From a virus: a stretch of DNA of 27,932 bases. A program made the translations under genes and the position numbers. Under the pieces are notes generated by a model. That model saw only the letters and a program-made list of their open reading frames with translations. It did not search any database and was not told the DNA's origin. Location: positions 1 through 27,932 of the IMG/VR virus record IMGVR_UViG_3300043409_001343. The stretch is one strand, 5' to 3'. The number at the start of each line of letters is the position of its first letter. Position 1 is the first letter of the stretch. Below, one piece after another: positions 13,367 through 22,423 of this stretch.

Positions 13367-13827
13367 TGAATTACCCACTGATTAAATTCAACTAGATACA
13401 CGATATTAACACAATCGCCATTTGCATAGATAAACGAGCTACTGGCGCCGTTTATATTGCCGGCAATTTCGACAAGAAAATGGCCGCCGTACACCTGTAC
13501 GTAAACGCTCTCGTTATCATCTGGGGTTGCGTTTAACGTAACAACCGTTGCTGCTGTACATCTCACAAACTCATTGCCAGAGGTTGTGTGCGCTCCAGAT
13601 GCTAACACCTCCGCGTGATCGTCGCCGTTCAGTATTGAAATTGCTGGCGACATCACCCCGTAAACGTCAGGGATGCCTTTTACTTGCGTTTGGCTAGTGC
13701 CAGTTTGACTTTGAAATTGCTGCAAAATATTCTCAAGCAGCGACAAATAGCGGTCAACCTCGCCCCCCTTGAATGCGCTGGGCCTTGATCTTGCCAACGT
13801 TAAAGCCTGAATATTTGAGTTTGCCAT
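13363..13827 (-). CDS. Virion-associated protein, 154 aa
   Basis: The start is ATG 13827, in a TAATG overlap with the stabilisation-protein stop. A longer reading from 13857 would overlap deeply. The N-terminal 60 residues are helical (LTLARSRPSAFKGGEVDRYLSLLENILQQFQ). The C-terminal 90 are beta-rich (SGNEFVRCTAATVVTLNATP, SVYVQVYGGHFLVEI). A short helical tag followed by a beta domain suits a tail-needle or head-fiber adaptor. The position after the gp10-like gene corresponds to the P22 tail needle gp26, but the sequence is not clearly needle-like and I leave the function open. Confidence 0.55.
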   Translation of the reverse strand: MANSNIQALTLARSRPSAFKGGEVDRYLSLLENILQQFQSQTGTSQTQVKGIPDVYGVMSPAISILNGDDHAEVLASGAHTTSGNEFVRCTAATVVTLNATPDDNESVYVQVYGGHFLVEIAGNINGASSSFIYANGDCVNIVYLVEFNQWVIQ

Positions 13828-15260
13828 TAGTGGCCAGCCTCTCGCAAATAGATACACGCTGAAAATATTGTAAAGCTGCTTATAAAATCAGTTGATCGAA
13901 GCTTAAACACCGCGCGCCTAAATTGTTTCATCAAGTGCAGCTCTACCGGCAGCGTGTAATCGCCCCTAGTACCAAGCTCTAAAATGTACTCTTTGCCCCA
14001 AGTATACCCGCCGTCAAATGACGGTATGACAGATATTTTAGGGTTGGGCGTTGAAACTATAGTTGTTGCAACTCCCGTCTCAACAGATAAGACTAATTTT
14101 GACATTTCCATTAGCTGCTGAGGCTTTCCAAAATCATCGCCCGATAAAACAGAAATTGTGCGCTCTTTTAGAATGCCTCTACCGCTGTTAAAAAACTGGT
14201 CAGGGGTTAGCTTCCAGATTAGCGCGCCACGGGTGTCAAAGCCGATAATCTCGCCAAAGGCTTCGACGAACGAATCGACAAACCACGCCCCGTCATCAAT
14301 GTCCGCCAGCTCAAGCCATGCTTCTGAATTTTCGGAATAAACCCACACCTCAGATTCGCCGCGAAAATTAAAAATAATAAATTTGTGCCCATTAAGATTT
14401 ACGCGATTAGCTACAACTTTGGTTAAATCCAGCGATTTAAAATGCGACGCAATTACTGGGTTGGTAATTTCTTCGGCCGTGAATGATGAGACCCTATACC
14501 CATGCCCATCACTGCCGATGAAGTACATAAATTTATCGGTATTTGCGACAGTGTAAGGGCTTTTTATGCCTACGTTTTCAATGATCCCGCCATTCATTCG
14601 CGCAAGTGGCGGCGCTCCAGCACCGACATCCTGCCACGGCTCTATACTGTTTTCTCCAAATACATACACCACCTGATTAAATACATACATGGTCACGGTC
14701 GTATCTGGCGACGAGCGAGCATAGAACACGTTAGCCGAATCAAAGCTTGCGGCCAGTACGTCGCCAACGCTTATAGCTTGATCGTCGCCGTTTAGCAGGA
14801 AGCGCTCGTTCAAAAAATCGCAGCATGTAGGGTTAAATGTTACCGCTGCTAGCTCTGTTATCGTCGTGCCGTCATAGATGAATGGGGTCGAGCCAACACA
14901 GCACAGCATTAACTCGCCGTTATCTGTGAATACTGCCCTAGCGTCACCTGCAGCACTAATAGCTCCTATCACGGTTGTGTTGTAGGATGAATCCATACTG
15001 ACAAGCTCATCCCCAAGCACCGCGTACACCAAACCCTTCCAGAAATAAGAGCCCCTGAAATACTCAAGAGAACCGGCAAGACTTGATGTTACAACCTCTA
15101 TGCCAGGCCATGAATGCATAACACTCTCACTCATGCCAGTCGGCGTATTTTCTGGATATAAATTTATGCTACGCTGAGACGAAAGCGGGATAACTCTACT
15201 GCTGTATGATGCGCCATTTGTTCTCAGTTGCACTGCTGTATAGCGTGACGTTCTCGCCAT
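13827..15260 (-). CDS. P22 gp10-like packaged-DNA stabilisation / tail hub protein, 477 aa
   Basis: The start is ATG 15260 (TAATG overlap). The N-terminus (SSQRSINLYPENTPTGMSES, about 28-47) is the hallmark of this family: residues preceding a beta-propeller-like body with repeated short strands (YFRGSYFWKGLVYAVLGDEL, ARAVFTDNGELMLCCVG, FMYFIGSDGHGYRVSSF). The length fits P22 gp10 (about 470 residues). The role is binding below the gp4 adaptor ring after packaging, to close the portal channel and carry the needle and spikes. It is adjacent to and coupled with the gp4-like gene, in the order expected for P22-type tails. Confidence 0.75.
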   Translation of the reverse strand: MARTSRYTAVQLRTNGASYSSRVIPLSSQRSINLYPENTPTGMSESVMHSWPGIEVVTSSLAGSLEYFRGSYFWKGLVYAVLGDELVSMDSSYNTTVIGAISAAGDARAVFTDNGELMLCCVGSTPFIYDGTTITELAAVTFNPTCCDFLNERFLLNGDDQAISVGDVLAASFDSANVFYARSSPDTTVTMYVFNQVVYVFGENSIEPWQDVGAGAPPLARMNGGIIENVGIKSPYTVANTDKFMYFIGSDGHGYRVSSFTAEEITNPVIASHFKSLDLTKVVANRVNLNGHKFIIFNFRGESEVWVYSENSEAWLELADIDDGAWFVDSFVEAFGEIIGFDTRGALIWKLTPDQFFNSGRGILKERTISVLSGDDFGKPQQLMEMSKLVLSVETGVATTIVSTPNPKISVIPSFDGGYTWGKEYILELGTRGDYTLPVELHLMKQFRRAVFKLRSTDFISSFTIFSACIYLREAGH

Positions 15261-15877
15261 TATGGTATGCACCCCACTATATGCTGAGTTGGTAGCGTGC
15301 CATAGCCTAGCATATCCGCATCCTCATTAGCCTTGAGGATGGCAGATTGAAACAAGTTTCCCCAGTACGTAACCTGTTCAATTTCACCAGCGTACTGAAA
15401 TGCGGCGGCCATCGCGCCATAAAAATACACGTTAGGGTAATTGGTTAAAATATCGTTAACGGGGGCTGCGTCAGATAGCGGCGTTAGCAGTGCGTAGTAT
15501 TCAAATTTAAAGTTATACTGCTTGTCTGGCTCAACATCCAAAATTATTGCGCTGGTTAGCGCATAGGCTGTCGGCCTGCCTGTCTCGCCATTATCCGGTA
15601 TTTGAGCTAGCGGGATTTTCTTTAGTCGATAAAAAACGCCATCAATCTCAACTGAAACATTCCTAAACTCAATAAGCCCAGCTGGAAACGCTATTGACTT
15701 GACGCTAAACATAGATTGCAGTTCAGTCTGCATTTCGGGCACGCGAAGTCCGGCCGTGCCTCGGTACATGTGAGACTCAGCAAGGGCAATACAGTCCGCT
15801 GCGTGCTCCTGTATGTCGTCGCGATGTGACCATTTTACAACCTGCTGTTGCAAATTTGCGTAGTTATCTAAGGGCAT
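15260..15877 (-). CDS. P22 gp4-like head-tail adaptor, 205 aa
   Basis: The start is ATG 15877 with AGGTG about 8 bp upstream. The frame-extending codons to 15907 would read through the terminator hairpin and are unlikely. The protein begins with a helix (DNYANLQQQVVKWSHRDDI), then ADCIALAESHMYRGTAGLRVPEMQ, which fits the conserved start of phage adaptor proteins of the gp4 type. The middle is beta-rich and the C-terminus is helical (YFYGAMAAAFQYAGEIEQVTYW). It should form the ring between portal and tail. P22 gp4 also has murein hydrolase activity; no such motif is seen here. It is the first gene after an internal terminator in the late operon. Confidence 0.7.
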   Translation of the reverse strand: MPLDNYANLQQQVVKWSHRDDIQEHAADCIALAESHMYRGTAGLRVPEMQTELQSMFSVKSIAFPAGLIEFRNVSVEIDGVFYRLKKIPLAQIPDNGETGRPTAYALTSAIILDVEPDKQYNFKFEYYALLTPLSDAAPVNDILTNYPNVYFYGAMAAAFQYAGEIEQVTYWGNLFQSAILKANEDADMLGYGTLPTQHIVGCIP

Positions 15878-15886
15878 TTTGCACCT

Positions 15887-15913
15887 ATAAAAAAAAGGGG
15901 CTTTCACCCCCTT
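15887..15913 (-). terminator. Rho-independent terminator/attenuator within the late operon
   Basis: On the minus strand AAGGGG, a 7-nt GTGAAAG loop and CCCCTT are followed by eight Ts in all (15889-15896). It sits between the capsid-side genes and the tail-side genes, just ahead of the gp4-like start. It probably reduces, but does not abolish, read-through, giving more capsid than tail transcript. Confidence 0.75.
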
Positions 15914-15928
15914 ATTGTATCACTACTT

Positions 15929-16165
15929 TTAGAGATCTGCCCCAAACTCAGCAGAAACGTCTAGATTTACGGGTTTTTCCGTTTTGCTAGATTTTGCTTT
16001 TGCAGGTTTTTGGTGTTCCTCCAAAGGCTCCAGCCAAGAGCACTCGAAATCTTTGCCATGCTCTTTTTTGTAGTCGGCAAGCCAATCATCGGAGATCTCG
16101 AACTTGTCACCTTCTTTGCGCAGCTTGTCAAGAATGTAACCTTTGTCAATAGCTTTAAATAACAT
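15929..16165 (-). CDS. Small charged protein after the capsid genes, 78 aa
   Basis: ATG 16165 is preceded by GGAGG, a strong ribosome binding site. The product is highly charged with a helical N-terminal half (MLFKAIDKGYILDKLRKEG) and a Lys/Glu/Pro-rich, likely disordered, C-terminus (HQKPAKAKSSKTEKPVNL). It resembles small proteins found directly after cement/capsid genes in podoviruses, whose role is not clear to me. Its gene is the last before the internal terminator, so it should be expressed at the same high level as capsid. Confidence 0.6.
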   Translation of the reverse strand: MLFKAIDKGYILDKLRKEGDKFEISDDWLADYKKEHGKDFECSWLEPLEEHQKPAKAKSSKTEKPVNLDVSAEFGADL

Positions 16166-16177
16166 TTAAAACCTCCA

Positions 16178-16609
16178 TTAGGTGATTGAATAGCCTATCG
16201 GCAAATTGCTGGTTTCTGTTGATACGTCGCAGGCGGGTTTCCATTCAGCAGTAACAGTGACAGACGGAGTGGTACCGCCAAGGGTTAGCCTGCCACGAAC
16301 ATACTGCTCAATGCCAAGCGGGGCGGGAACCCACACTTTAGCGCCAACGGTAAGAGCAGAACCGGCAACGGTCAGGCTGGTCAGCGCTGTAGCGCTACCA
16401 AACGCCGAATCGTTATCTGTTTCGATGCTGAATGCGTACGTCTCGTTGCCTGATGCCGTATCTGCCGCCACGTCAACAGTGTACAGAATCCCGAACGGTT
16501 CGCCACGATTTGAGCCGTAAACTGAACCGGTATTGTAGCTGTTAGTGGTTGCTGCAGTTGCGGTAAACGCCTGAGCGTTTGATAGTGTTGCTTGATAATC
16601 AGTAATCAT
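16178..16609 (-). CDS. Capsid cement/decoration protein (Bbp16-like), 143 aa
   Basis: The start is ATG 16609 with GGGGA about 8 bp upstream. The longer reading to 16660 overlaps the capsid gene. The sequence begins ITDYQATLSNAQAFTATAATTNS, followed by a beta-rich body (TYAFSIETDNDSAFGSATAL, LTVGAKVWVPAPLG, YVRGRLTLGG). This matches, from memory, the Bbp16-type cement protein of BPP-1-like podoviruses. It sits directly downstream of the major capsid protein, the usual place. The role is to bind the outer capsid surface and stabilise the expanded head. Confidence 0.7.
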   Translation of the reverse strand: MITDYQATLSNAQAFTATAATTNSYNTGSVYGSNRGEPFGILYTVDVAADTASGNETYAFSIETDNDSAFGSATALTSLTVAGSALTVGAKVWVPAPLGIEQYVRGRLTLGGTTPSVTVTAEWKPACDVSTETSNLPIGYSIT

Positions 16610-16620
16610 GAGTCGTCCCC

Positions 16621-17604
16621 TTAAACTACTAATGCTTCGGTTGATAAAATACCATCGCACAAACGCAATGGAACGCCTCTGAACTCGGTGCGCATAACGC
16701 CCTCAACTTCACGCGAAGTAAAGTAAGCGTTTGATTTCTCAACGCCCTCGAGGTCGAGAATCTGGCCGCCGTCGCGATTCATATAGAAGCCAAAATTGAT
16801 GCCGGCCGCTTTCAATGATGGCACTCGACGCATTGCGCGAATCATTAAATTAATAATGCCTGCGTTTGCCGGATCGGCAAGGCTCGCCGATACGTCGATA
16901 TTGCAAATGCGCACAGCATAGCGCCAGTCCTCAACAGCAATGCCGCCAGCCATGTCGTACAGATCACGGTGGGCCATATAGCTGTTGCCATCGGCGTCAT
17001 TGATCGGGTGAACGCCCTGATCTTGATGGCGAACACCTGATCCGTAACCCTCCGGCAAAACGCCATAAATTGCACGGCGACCCAAGCCAATGAGCCATAT
17101 TGAAGTATTATCTGCGCCAACGCCGCCAGCTTTCAGGATGTTCTGACCATTTCCTGCCGATGTTGAGCCGTAGCGAGTCGCTAAACCCACCAAACCTTCA
17201 GGATCAGCTGCTGTGCCGTAAAACAACTCTGTTGAAAAGTCGTTAGACAGCGCTGACATAGCCGACATCATTTCGGTGCCGCGGAGCTCTTTACCGTTTG
17301 GCATGCGGGTGTCTGTCAATCCAAGGGTTTCAAGGATCGCAGTGCCTTCCTTTTGGGTCACGGTTGCAGACTTTCCGGCAGGCGTGCCCTTGTTCATTTG
17401 AGCCCAGTAAGTAGGGTTCAGTCCAACACGCATACCGATCTCGTGAGTTGTGCCTTTGTTTGCGTCGACATAAGGCATATCGCCAAGAATATCATTTGTT
17501 TCTGCGAGCAATTCTGCAATTTGCATCGCGCGTTTTTTGCTATCACCTGTCAATCGATTTGCGCGATCAACAAGCGTCAAGTAACTTCCGCCTAAAATGG
17601 CCAT
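16621..17604 (-). CDS. Major capsid protein, 327 aa
   Basis: The start is ATG 17604 with GAGGG at -12. Its order (portal, small protein, scaffold, this gene, cement) and size point to the HK97-fold major capsid protein of a BPP-1-type podovirus. Sequence hints are the helical N-terminus (TLVDRANRLTGDSKKRAMQIAELL), the central YWAQMNKGTPAGKSATV stretch, TRYGSTSAGNGQNI, and late RAMRRVPSLKAAGINFGFYMNRD. This is the most abundant virion protein; the shell is built on the scaffold. The strong ribosome binding site supports high expression. Confidence 0.8.
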   Translation of the reverse strand: MAILGGSYLTLVDRANRLTGDSKKRAMQIAELLAETNDILGDMPYVDANKGTTHEIGMRVGLNPTYWAQMNKGTPAGKSATVTQKEGTAILETLGLTDTRMPNGKELRGTEMMSAMSALSNDFSTELFYGTAADPEGLVGLATRYGSTSAGNGQNILKAGGVGADNTSIWLIGLGRRAIYGVLPEGYGSGVRHQDQGVHPINDADGNSYMAHRDLYDMAGGIAVEDWRYAVRICNIDVSASLADPANAGIINLMIRAMRRVPSLKAAGINFGFYMNRDGGQILDLEGVEKSNAYFTSREVEGVMRTEFRGVPLRLCDGILSTEALVV

Positions 17605-17615
17605 ATTTTAACCCT

Positions 17616-18413
17616 CTAGCTAAAGAATAAGTCTTCTAATGATTCGCCTCGGCTCTGTGTGGTCTTGGCGGTTGATTTTGATGATTTGAAAATCTTCACC
17701 TTTTTTCGCTTCGCCTCAGCGCTTTTTGGTGCCTGCTTCAATCGTGCTAACTCAATAATTGCCGCCATGACTTTTGCAGATGTTAGATTGCGTGAATCAC
17801 TTTCAGTGAAGCCACTATCTCTTGCAAAAGCCTGATAGAGCTTTATATCGCCGGCTTTCTTTTCTTGATCGCTCCAGCCCAGTAATTCAACCAATTGCGT
17901 TTGCTGTTCGGCTAAGTATTCGCTTCGCGTTTCGGCGGCCTTAGCTTTAATTGCATCCACTTTTGCAGCTCGCTCGTTGCGCTCTTCTTTGACGCGCAAA
18001 TACTCGCTGTAGTCGTCTTTCTTGAGTTGGTCTAGATCAATATCATCAAGATCCCCAATAGCTAACTTTTTCAAGTCATTCTCGGCTGCCTCAAGCACGT
18101 TAAGTGCCTCATTTAGCTTAGAATCTTTAGCTTCGTACGCCTTGCGCTGTTCAGCGAGGGCGGTAGTTTTTTTGGTGTAATCCTGCTCGCGGAATTGAGA
18201 CTTTAGAGCCTTCTTGATTTCGTCAAGGGTGACTTCTTTGCCGTCTATTTCAACAACATCTAGTTCCTCTTCGTCATCGCCAAGCTCTTCGTCACCTTCC
18301 TCGGTGCCCTCCAGCTCCTCACCTTCGGGTTCTTCGACATTTTCTGTTTCGCTAGTCTCCTCGGGTGTTCCTTCGGAATCTTCAGAGAAAAACAAGTTTT
18401 CATCTAATGTCAT
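17616..18413 (-). CDS. Scaffolding protein, 265 aa
   Basis: Residues 1-60 are extremely acidic (many E and D, with EGTEEGDEELGDDEEELD). Residues 60-200 are helical and coiled-coil-like, and the C-terminus is very basic (SAEAKRKKVKIFKSSKSTAKTTQ, about 228-250). An acidic front, helical core and basic capsid-binding tail are typical of phage internal scaffolds. It lies immediately upstream of the major capsid gene. It should fill and shape the procapsid and leave before packaging. No protease motif is visible. Confidence 0.8.
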   Translation of the reverse strand: MTLDENLFFSEDSEGTPEETSETENVEEPEGEELEGTEEGDEELGDDEEELDVVEIDGKEVTLDEIKKALKSQFREQDYTKKTTALAEQRKAYEAKDSKLNEALNVLEAAENDLKKLAIGDLDDIDLDQLKKDDYSEYLRVKEERNERAAKVDAIKAKAAETRSEYLAEQQTQLVELLGWSDQEKKAGDIKLYQAFARDSGFTESDSRNLTSAKVMAAIIELARLKQAPKSAEAKRKKVKIFKSSKSTAKTTQSRGESLEDLFFS

Positions 18414-18418
18414 GTTGC

Positions 18419-18715
18419 TTATCGCTTATGTAAGTTGTTTGTTTTGGCTATCAAGTTGGCGCTCCTGATAGCTTCCTCGGACATTTTACCTGTTTGTATG
18501 GCTTGTAGCAAATGTTGTTCAAAAATGTCAACCTCTTTTAGAGTTCTGTGTATTTCTTTTCGCTCGTAGTCGCCGCCGTGGGCCGGTGTATTTCGAAAAT
18601 TCTCGAACAGTTGAGCGCGGCGGTACATAAAGTACTGTTTGATTATCGGGTTATTGAGCAGGCGCTCCGCCTCCTCTCCTACTGCAATGTCATTTGCTAA
18701 TTGGTTTCTATCCAT
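18419..18715 (-). CDS. Small helical protein between portal and scaffold, 98 aa
   Basis: The start is ATG 18715, inside the portal stop region, with GGAG about 10 bp upstream. The product is all-helical and charged (LANDIAVGEEAERLLNNPIIKQYFMYRRAQLFENF; EIHRTLKEVDIFEQHLLQAI). Proteins of this size with the VGEEAERLLNNPI pattern are found between portal and scaffold in many podoviruses. The function is not known to me, possibly a procapsid assembly factor. Coupled by overlap to the portal gene. Confidence 0.65.
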   Translation of the reverse strand: MDRNQLANDIAVGEEAERLLNNPIIKQYFMYRRAQLFENFRNTPAHGGDYERKEIHRTLKEVDIFEQHLLQAIQTGKMSEEAIRSANLIAKTNNLHKR

Positions 18716-20765
18716 CAATAAGATCTCCTGGTACGTTAACGCCGTATTTTAGTTGAAGCTCTGTCAAGTCTTTAATGTAGTTATCGCGGAATTGCTTATT
18801 CTCATTTGTAAACGTCATATTGAACTGACGCTCCTCTTCTCGAAGCTTTGCAACTGCAATCGTGTCTTTATTGTTCGCCTCGGCCAGCCTGGCTTGCGCC
18901 TTTATCGTTTCTGCTTCGGCTAGTGGGTTTGTTTGTACCTGCTGCTGAAGCTGCGCAACCAGCGCCGTTAATTGCTCCACTTGGGCCTGCGCGGTTGCCG
19001 CCGGTATCTCTGGATTATTGAAATACTCGGCGTTATTGTGCACGTTCATAGACGCCAGTATCTTTGTTAGCGTGTTGTAGATTTTCGCATCATCAACAAT
19101 AGTAGAACCTGCGCTTTTCAGTTCTTTTTGTGTTTGCAATATCACGCCAAGATTGCTTATAAGCTCTTGAGTGTCGCCGGAGCCAAGACCAATGTTTGAG
19201 CTAATCCGCGACGCGTAGCGCCAATCACTCGGGTTGTATGCGATTTGTTCGCCTAGAATTGTCTCTTCTAGCAGGGAGTCTTGATGATGTCGCACTAGCC
19301 ACTCCATGCCTAGGTACAATTTCCTAATGCCTGTCTCGACGTAGTTGCGCACAACCAATTCAAGTTTTGCTGCGCCCTCACTACTGACACCATTAAAGCG
19401 CGTAGCCGTCTCATTATAAATATCATCACGATTAAGGCCTTGCGACGCCATGAGTGCACCAGTCGTCTGCGCTCTTGTGAAATCCATGTACTCAATAATC
19501 TGCAGTGTTTCTGCTGCTATGCTAGGCGTCACTAGCGGCATTATTGACGCTTGCGGCTGCCCGTTAACGCGCACAATCCCATTTACGCGACGGTTAACTA
19601 TGTCGTCCATATTAACGCTGCCAAGCTCGCGATTAATATTGATGGCGGTCATAGGCTTGTTGACTGAGGCAATGTTGTTAAACATACCTCGCAACATTAG
19701 CGATTTTTGGCGTTGAGTTTCTCGTGTTACGCTAATGCGACTTTGCCCGATAACTTGTCCTGGCATTGGGTACCCAGATAAAACCGCGTAATTAACATGG
19801 TCAAACGGCTCATCATCTATTATTGTTTCGCCTACCGACATTATTCGGCGGCGCTCAAGGTGCCCAGATGACGTGCAGAATTTCACACACGCGGTTACTA
19901 GCTCGACCTCATCCATGTACCAAAGCGGGGTTTGGTCGTGCTGGTCGTCGCCGTTGATCGCGCCCAATTGCTTATCCTGAATACTGCGATTACTTCCAGC
20001 TGAATCCTGAGAATAAGCAAAGCCATTGCTTAGCGTTAGTGTCTCAACAAGCTTTTTGCTTATACCAATAGATATTAAGTATCCTTTGGTCACTCGCGAC
20101 CTATGCCCAACAAACTCGCAGTCGTCAATCGTAGGGCCGCCGCGAGTGATTAAAAAATCGTCTGGGTGAATGTATTCGATCTTGTATTTTGTAGTCTCGC
20201 GGAACACATGCACATCAATGTCGAACCGGTCTTGATCATCCGTGTCGCCAGTGACTTCAACTCGAGAAATCTTGTCTGACTCCTCAAAATTGCTGACGAT
20301 TGCATTAAGCTCAATTTTAGTGATTCCCTCATAGCGCAATATTTCGCGCTCTTCCGATTCCTCAGCGTAATACGTAACCGCTGCAAAATTGTATATTTCT
20401 GCTGCCTTTAGCCAATCGTACATCAATTTGTAGCTGCACTCTTGGCCTAAAACCAGCTTATTAATCAGCTTTGTTTTCTGCTGAGCCTCAAGGATTTTCC
20501 CTTCGTCGTCTGGATTATCGGCCGTGAATTCCATAATGTTTGCGCCGCCAAGAATCGCTCGCACGATGCCAGGCATATCACTTTCCACTACATCGAAACA
20601 ATCAGAACTAACAGCCGCTGACTCGTTCGGCAGTTCATTGCCCATTGGGTTGCGCAAGTAGTAGTCGATATTTAGCTCGTTCTCGACATTGAGCCGATCA
20701 ACATACTCTGTGGCGGACGCCAAGAGCTGCTTGTATGCCTGATATTCCAAGCTGTTTTCTTTCAC
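18708..20765 (-). CDS. Portal protein, P22-like, 685 aa
   Basis: The start is GTG 20765, overlapping the terminase stop as GTGA, with GGAG about 8 bp upstream. The alternative TTG 20801 lies deeper in the terminase gene. The size and layout match podoviral portals: an N-terminal helical domain with YYLRNPMGNELPNESAAVSSDCFDVVE, a mid region with GQSRISVTRETQRQKSLMLRGMF, and a long C-terminal helical barrel (residues about 560-685) rich in Gln/Glu/Lys (QVEQLTALVAQLQQQVQ). Twelve copies should form the DNA entry ring and dock the terminase. It lies between terminase and capsid as expected. Confidence 0.85.
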   Translation of the reverse strand: MKENSLEYQAYKQLLASATEYVDRLNVENELNIDYYLRNPMGNELPNESAAVSSDCFDVVESDMPGIVRAILGGANIMEFTADNPDDEGKILEAQQKTKLINKLVLGQECSYKLMYDWLKAAEIYNFAAVTYYAEESEEREILRYEGITKIELNAIVSNFEESDKISRVEVTGDTDDQDRFDIDVHVFRETTKYKIEYIHPDDFLITRGGPTIDDCEFVGHRSRVTKGYLISIGISKKLVETLTLSNGFAYSQDSAGSNRSIQDKQLGAINGDDQHDQTPLWYMDEVELVTACVKFCTSSGHLERRRIMSVGETIIDDEPFDHVNYAVLSGYPMPGQVIGQSRISVTRETQRQKSLMLRGMFNNIASVNKPMTAININRELGSVNMDDIVNRRVNGIVRVNGQPQASIMPLVTPSIAAETLQIIEYMDFTRAQTTGALMASQGLNRDDIYNETATRFNGVSSEGAAKLELVVRNYVETGIRKLYLGMEWLVRHHQDSLLEETILGEQIAYNPSDWRYASRISSNIGLGSGDTQELISNLGVILQTQKELKSAGSTIVDDAKIYNTLTKILASMNVHNNAEYFNNPEIPAATAQAQVEQLTALVAQLQQQVQTNPLAEAETIKAQARLAEANNKDTIAVAKLREEERQFNMTFTNENKQFRDNYIKDLTELQLKYGVNVPGDLIDG

Positions 20766-22423
20766 GCTATATGCTCCGTCGGGATGTTTAAATCGCCCCA
20801 ATCTATTGACAATGGAGCCGTATTGAATGTGCCCATCATAACACTATCAGCGATGTTGGGCGACGGCACCACTATTCTGTCGCCGTTTGGCATTGATATA
20901 CCTTTGCGCATTTCTTGTTTTGTGTAAAGTTCAATGTGACCAGTATTGTTTGTGGGCTTTTTCGGTAACCGGCACAGCTCTGCTTTGAGCTTTTGCAGCA
21001 TTGTTATTTTTGAGCTAAACGAAATCAGCTCGTCAGGGTTAGTGTATTTCTTCTGCTCTACCGCTTCCCACGTTTTACGCATTCGCTCTGCTAGGTTGAT
21101 ATAGCCTTGGGCGCGCTTGTTTCGGAATGCGTCTTTGTTTTTAACCTTGCCCTTGATGTTTGAGTAATACTCTGCCGATTCTCCAAAGTATTGGTCTGGA
21201 TTTTCTGGAGAGTTTGAGCCTTTGAACATTAGCTGCTCAACTTTGGTACCCTTGAATGCGCGCTCGACGTTATCGCGTAAAGTTGCGCCAAGCCCATCAC
21301 AGTCCCATCTAAAGTAATCCGCCTTGTGCTGCCGTGCCATCCCGCACGCTATGTCGCACGCTCGGTTTCCGTTCTCTGCATCAATCTCTCCAGCGTCAAT
21401 GTAAACATTGCCATGCCGCACAGCGTAGCCGTTCGGGTCGTCGCCAGTGTCGGCGGGATCAAAGGCAAGCACAATGGCGCCGGTAGGCTCAAAGCCAAGT
21501 TTTAAGTGCGCATCAACGCACGCCTCAAACCATTCTTCTTTGATCACGCCATTCTCGATATCATCATTGAAACCGCCCTCCCAAATCCAGTTGAAGCGCG
21601 TTTTACTCATGCGCTTAGCTTTGACTTTGGCCTTGTCTTTTTCAAGCTCAATGCGCAACGATTCGTCGTGCATGAACCACGGATTATCTTTGTATGTTGT
21701 TTTGATTATCAAGTGGTATTCGTCCTCATAAATCCCGCACCTATCAAGCTCGGCTTGATATGGGTTTATGAATTCAACGCTCATTGGGTCAGTTATAGAT
21801 TCAGGATTCCACACATACCAAAGTTCAGCGCCGTCAACATCACGAAGTGTTGGCCCTAGTACGTCAATCGTTTGGCGCTTTGTTCTCGCAGCCTCTTCCA
21901 TTACAAAGTACTTGAACTCGAACGACCCCTTGAAATCGATCATGTTTTGCATACCGCCAAATGCAAACCTTCCGCCGCTTCTATGTCGTATTTCGCCCCT
22001 TGACTCTACGCACCTAAACCCCGCCATTCCAAGCTTTGATATTCGCCCCTCTACTCCAGAATAAATCGACTCTTTGATGGACTTCATGCGCTCGCGTATG
22101 CCGTAAACTTTGGAACCGCACGAATTAACGTCACCAATAAGCAGATCGCATGCCATTGTGGTTTTCATTCCTGCGCGTCCGCCATATGCGCATTTGTACT
22201 TCTTGTGAGTTGTCAACCACGGCTCGAATACTTTAGCTATGATGATGTTCGGCTCATCGTCGACTTGCTCGACGTTCCCAATTGTTCCGCGCCATTTGCG
22301 TATATAGTGATTGCTGCCGTCCTCATTGAGTCGGTCAACAATGCCGTACACAGAAGGCTCAAGCCTGCCCGCGCTGGCCATAACCAGAGGTTCAAGTCGA
22401 TCAAGCCTATCTAGTAGACTCAC
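20762..22423 (-). CDS. terL: Terminase large subunit, 553 aa
   Basis: The start is GTG 22423 in a GTGA overlap with the small subunit. The ATPase part has Walker A GGRAGMKT (81-88, with Met at the usual Gly before Lys87), Walker B YFVMEEA (172-178) with catalytic Glu, and the coupling WNPES (205-209). The nuclease part has FDPAD (321-325) and WDCDGLGA (373-380), carrying acidic metal ligands. The role is ATP-driven DNA packaging and genome cutting at the portal. The length fits the family. It is immediately followed by the portal gene. The deviating Walker A is noted in the findings. Confidence 0.85.
   Translation of the reverse strand: MSLLDRLDRLEPLVMASAGRLEPSVYGIVDRLNEDGSNHYIRKWRGTIGNVEQVDDEPNIIIAKVFEPWLTTHKKYKCAYGGRAGMKTTMACDLLIGDVNSCGSKVYGIRERMKSIKESIYSGVEGRISKLGMAGFRCVESRGEIRHRSGGRFAFGGMQNMIDFKGSFEFKYFVMEEAARTKRQTIDVLGPTLRDVDGAELWYVWNPESITDPMSVEFINPYQAELDRCGIYEDEYHLIIKTTYKDNPWFMHDESLRIELEKDKAKVKAKRMSKTRFNWIWEGGFNDDIENGVIKEEWFEACVDAHLKLGFEPTGAIVLAFDPADTGDDPNGYAVRHGNVYIDAGEIDAENGNRACDIACGMARQHKADYFRWDCDGLGATLRDNVERAFKGTKVEQLMFKGSNSPENPDQYFGESAEYYSNIKGKVKNKDAFRNKRAQGYINLAERMRKTWEAVEQKKYTNPDELISFSSKITMLQKLKAELCRLPKKPTNNTGHIELYTKQEMRKGISMPNGDRIVVPSPNIADSVMMGTFNTAPLSIDWGDLNIPTEHIA

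Noticed and set aside
20766-20801. TTG start for the portal protein at 20801
   Set aside because: GTG 20765 makes a GTGA overlap with the terminase stop and has a well-placed GGAG, matching the coupling used at other junctions.
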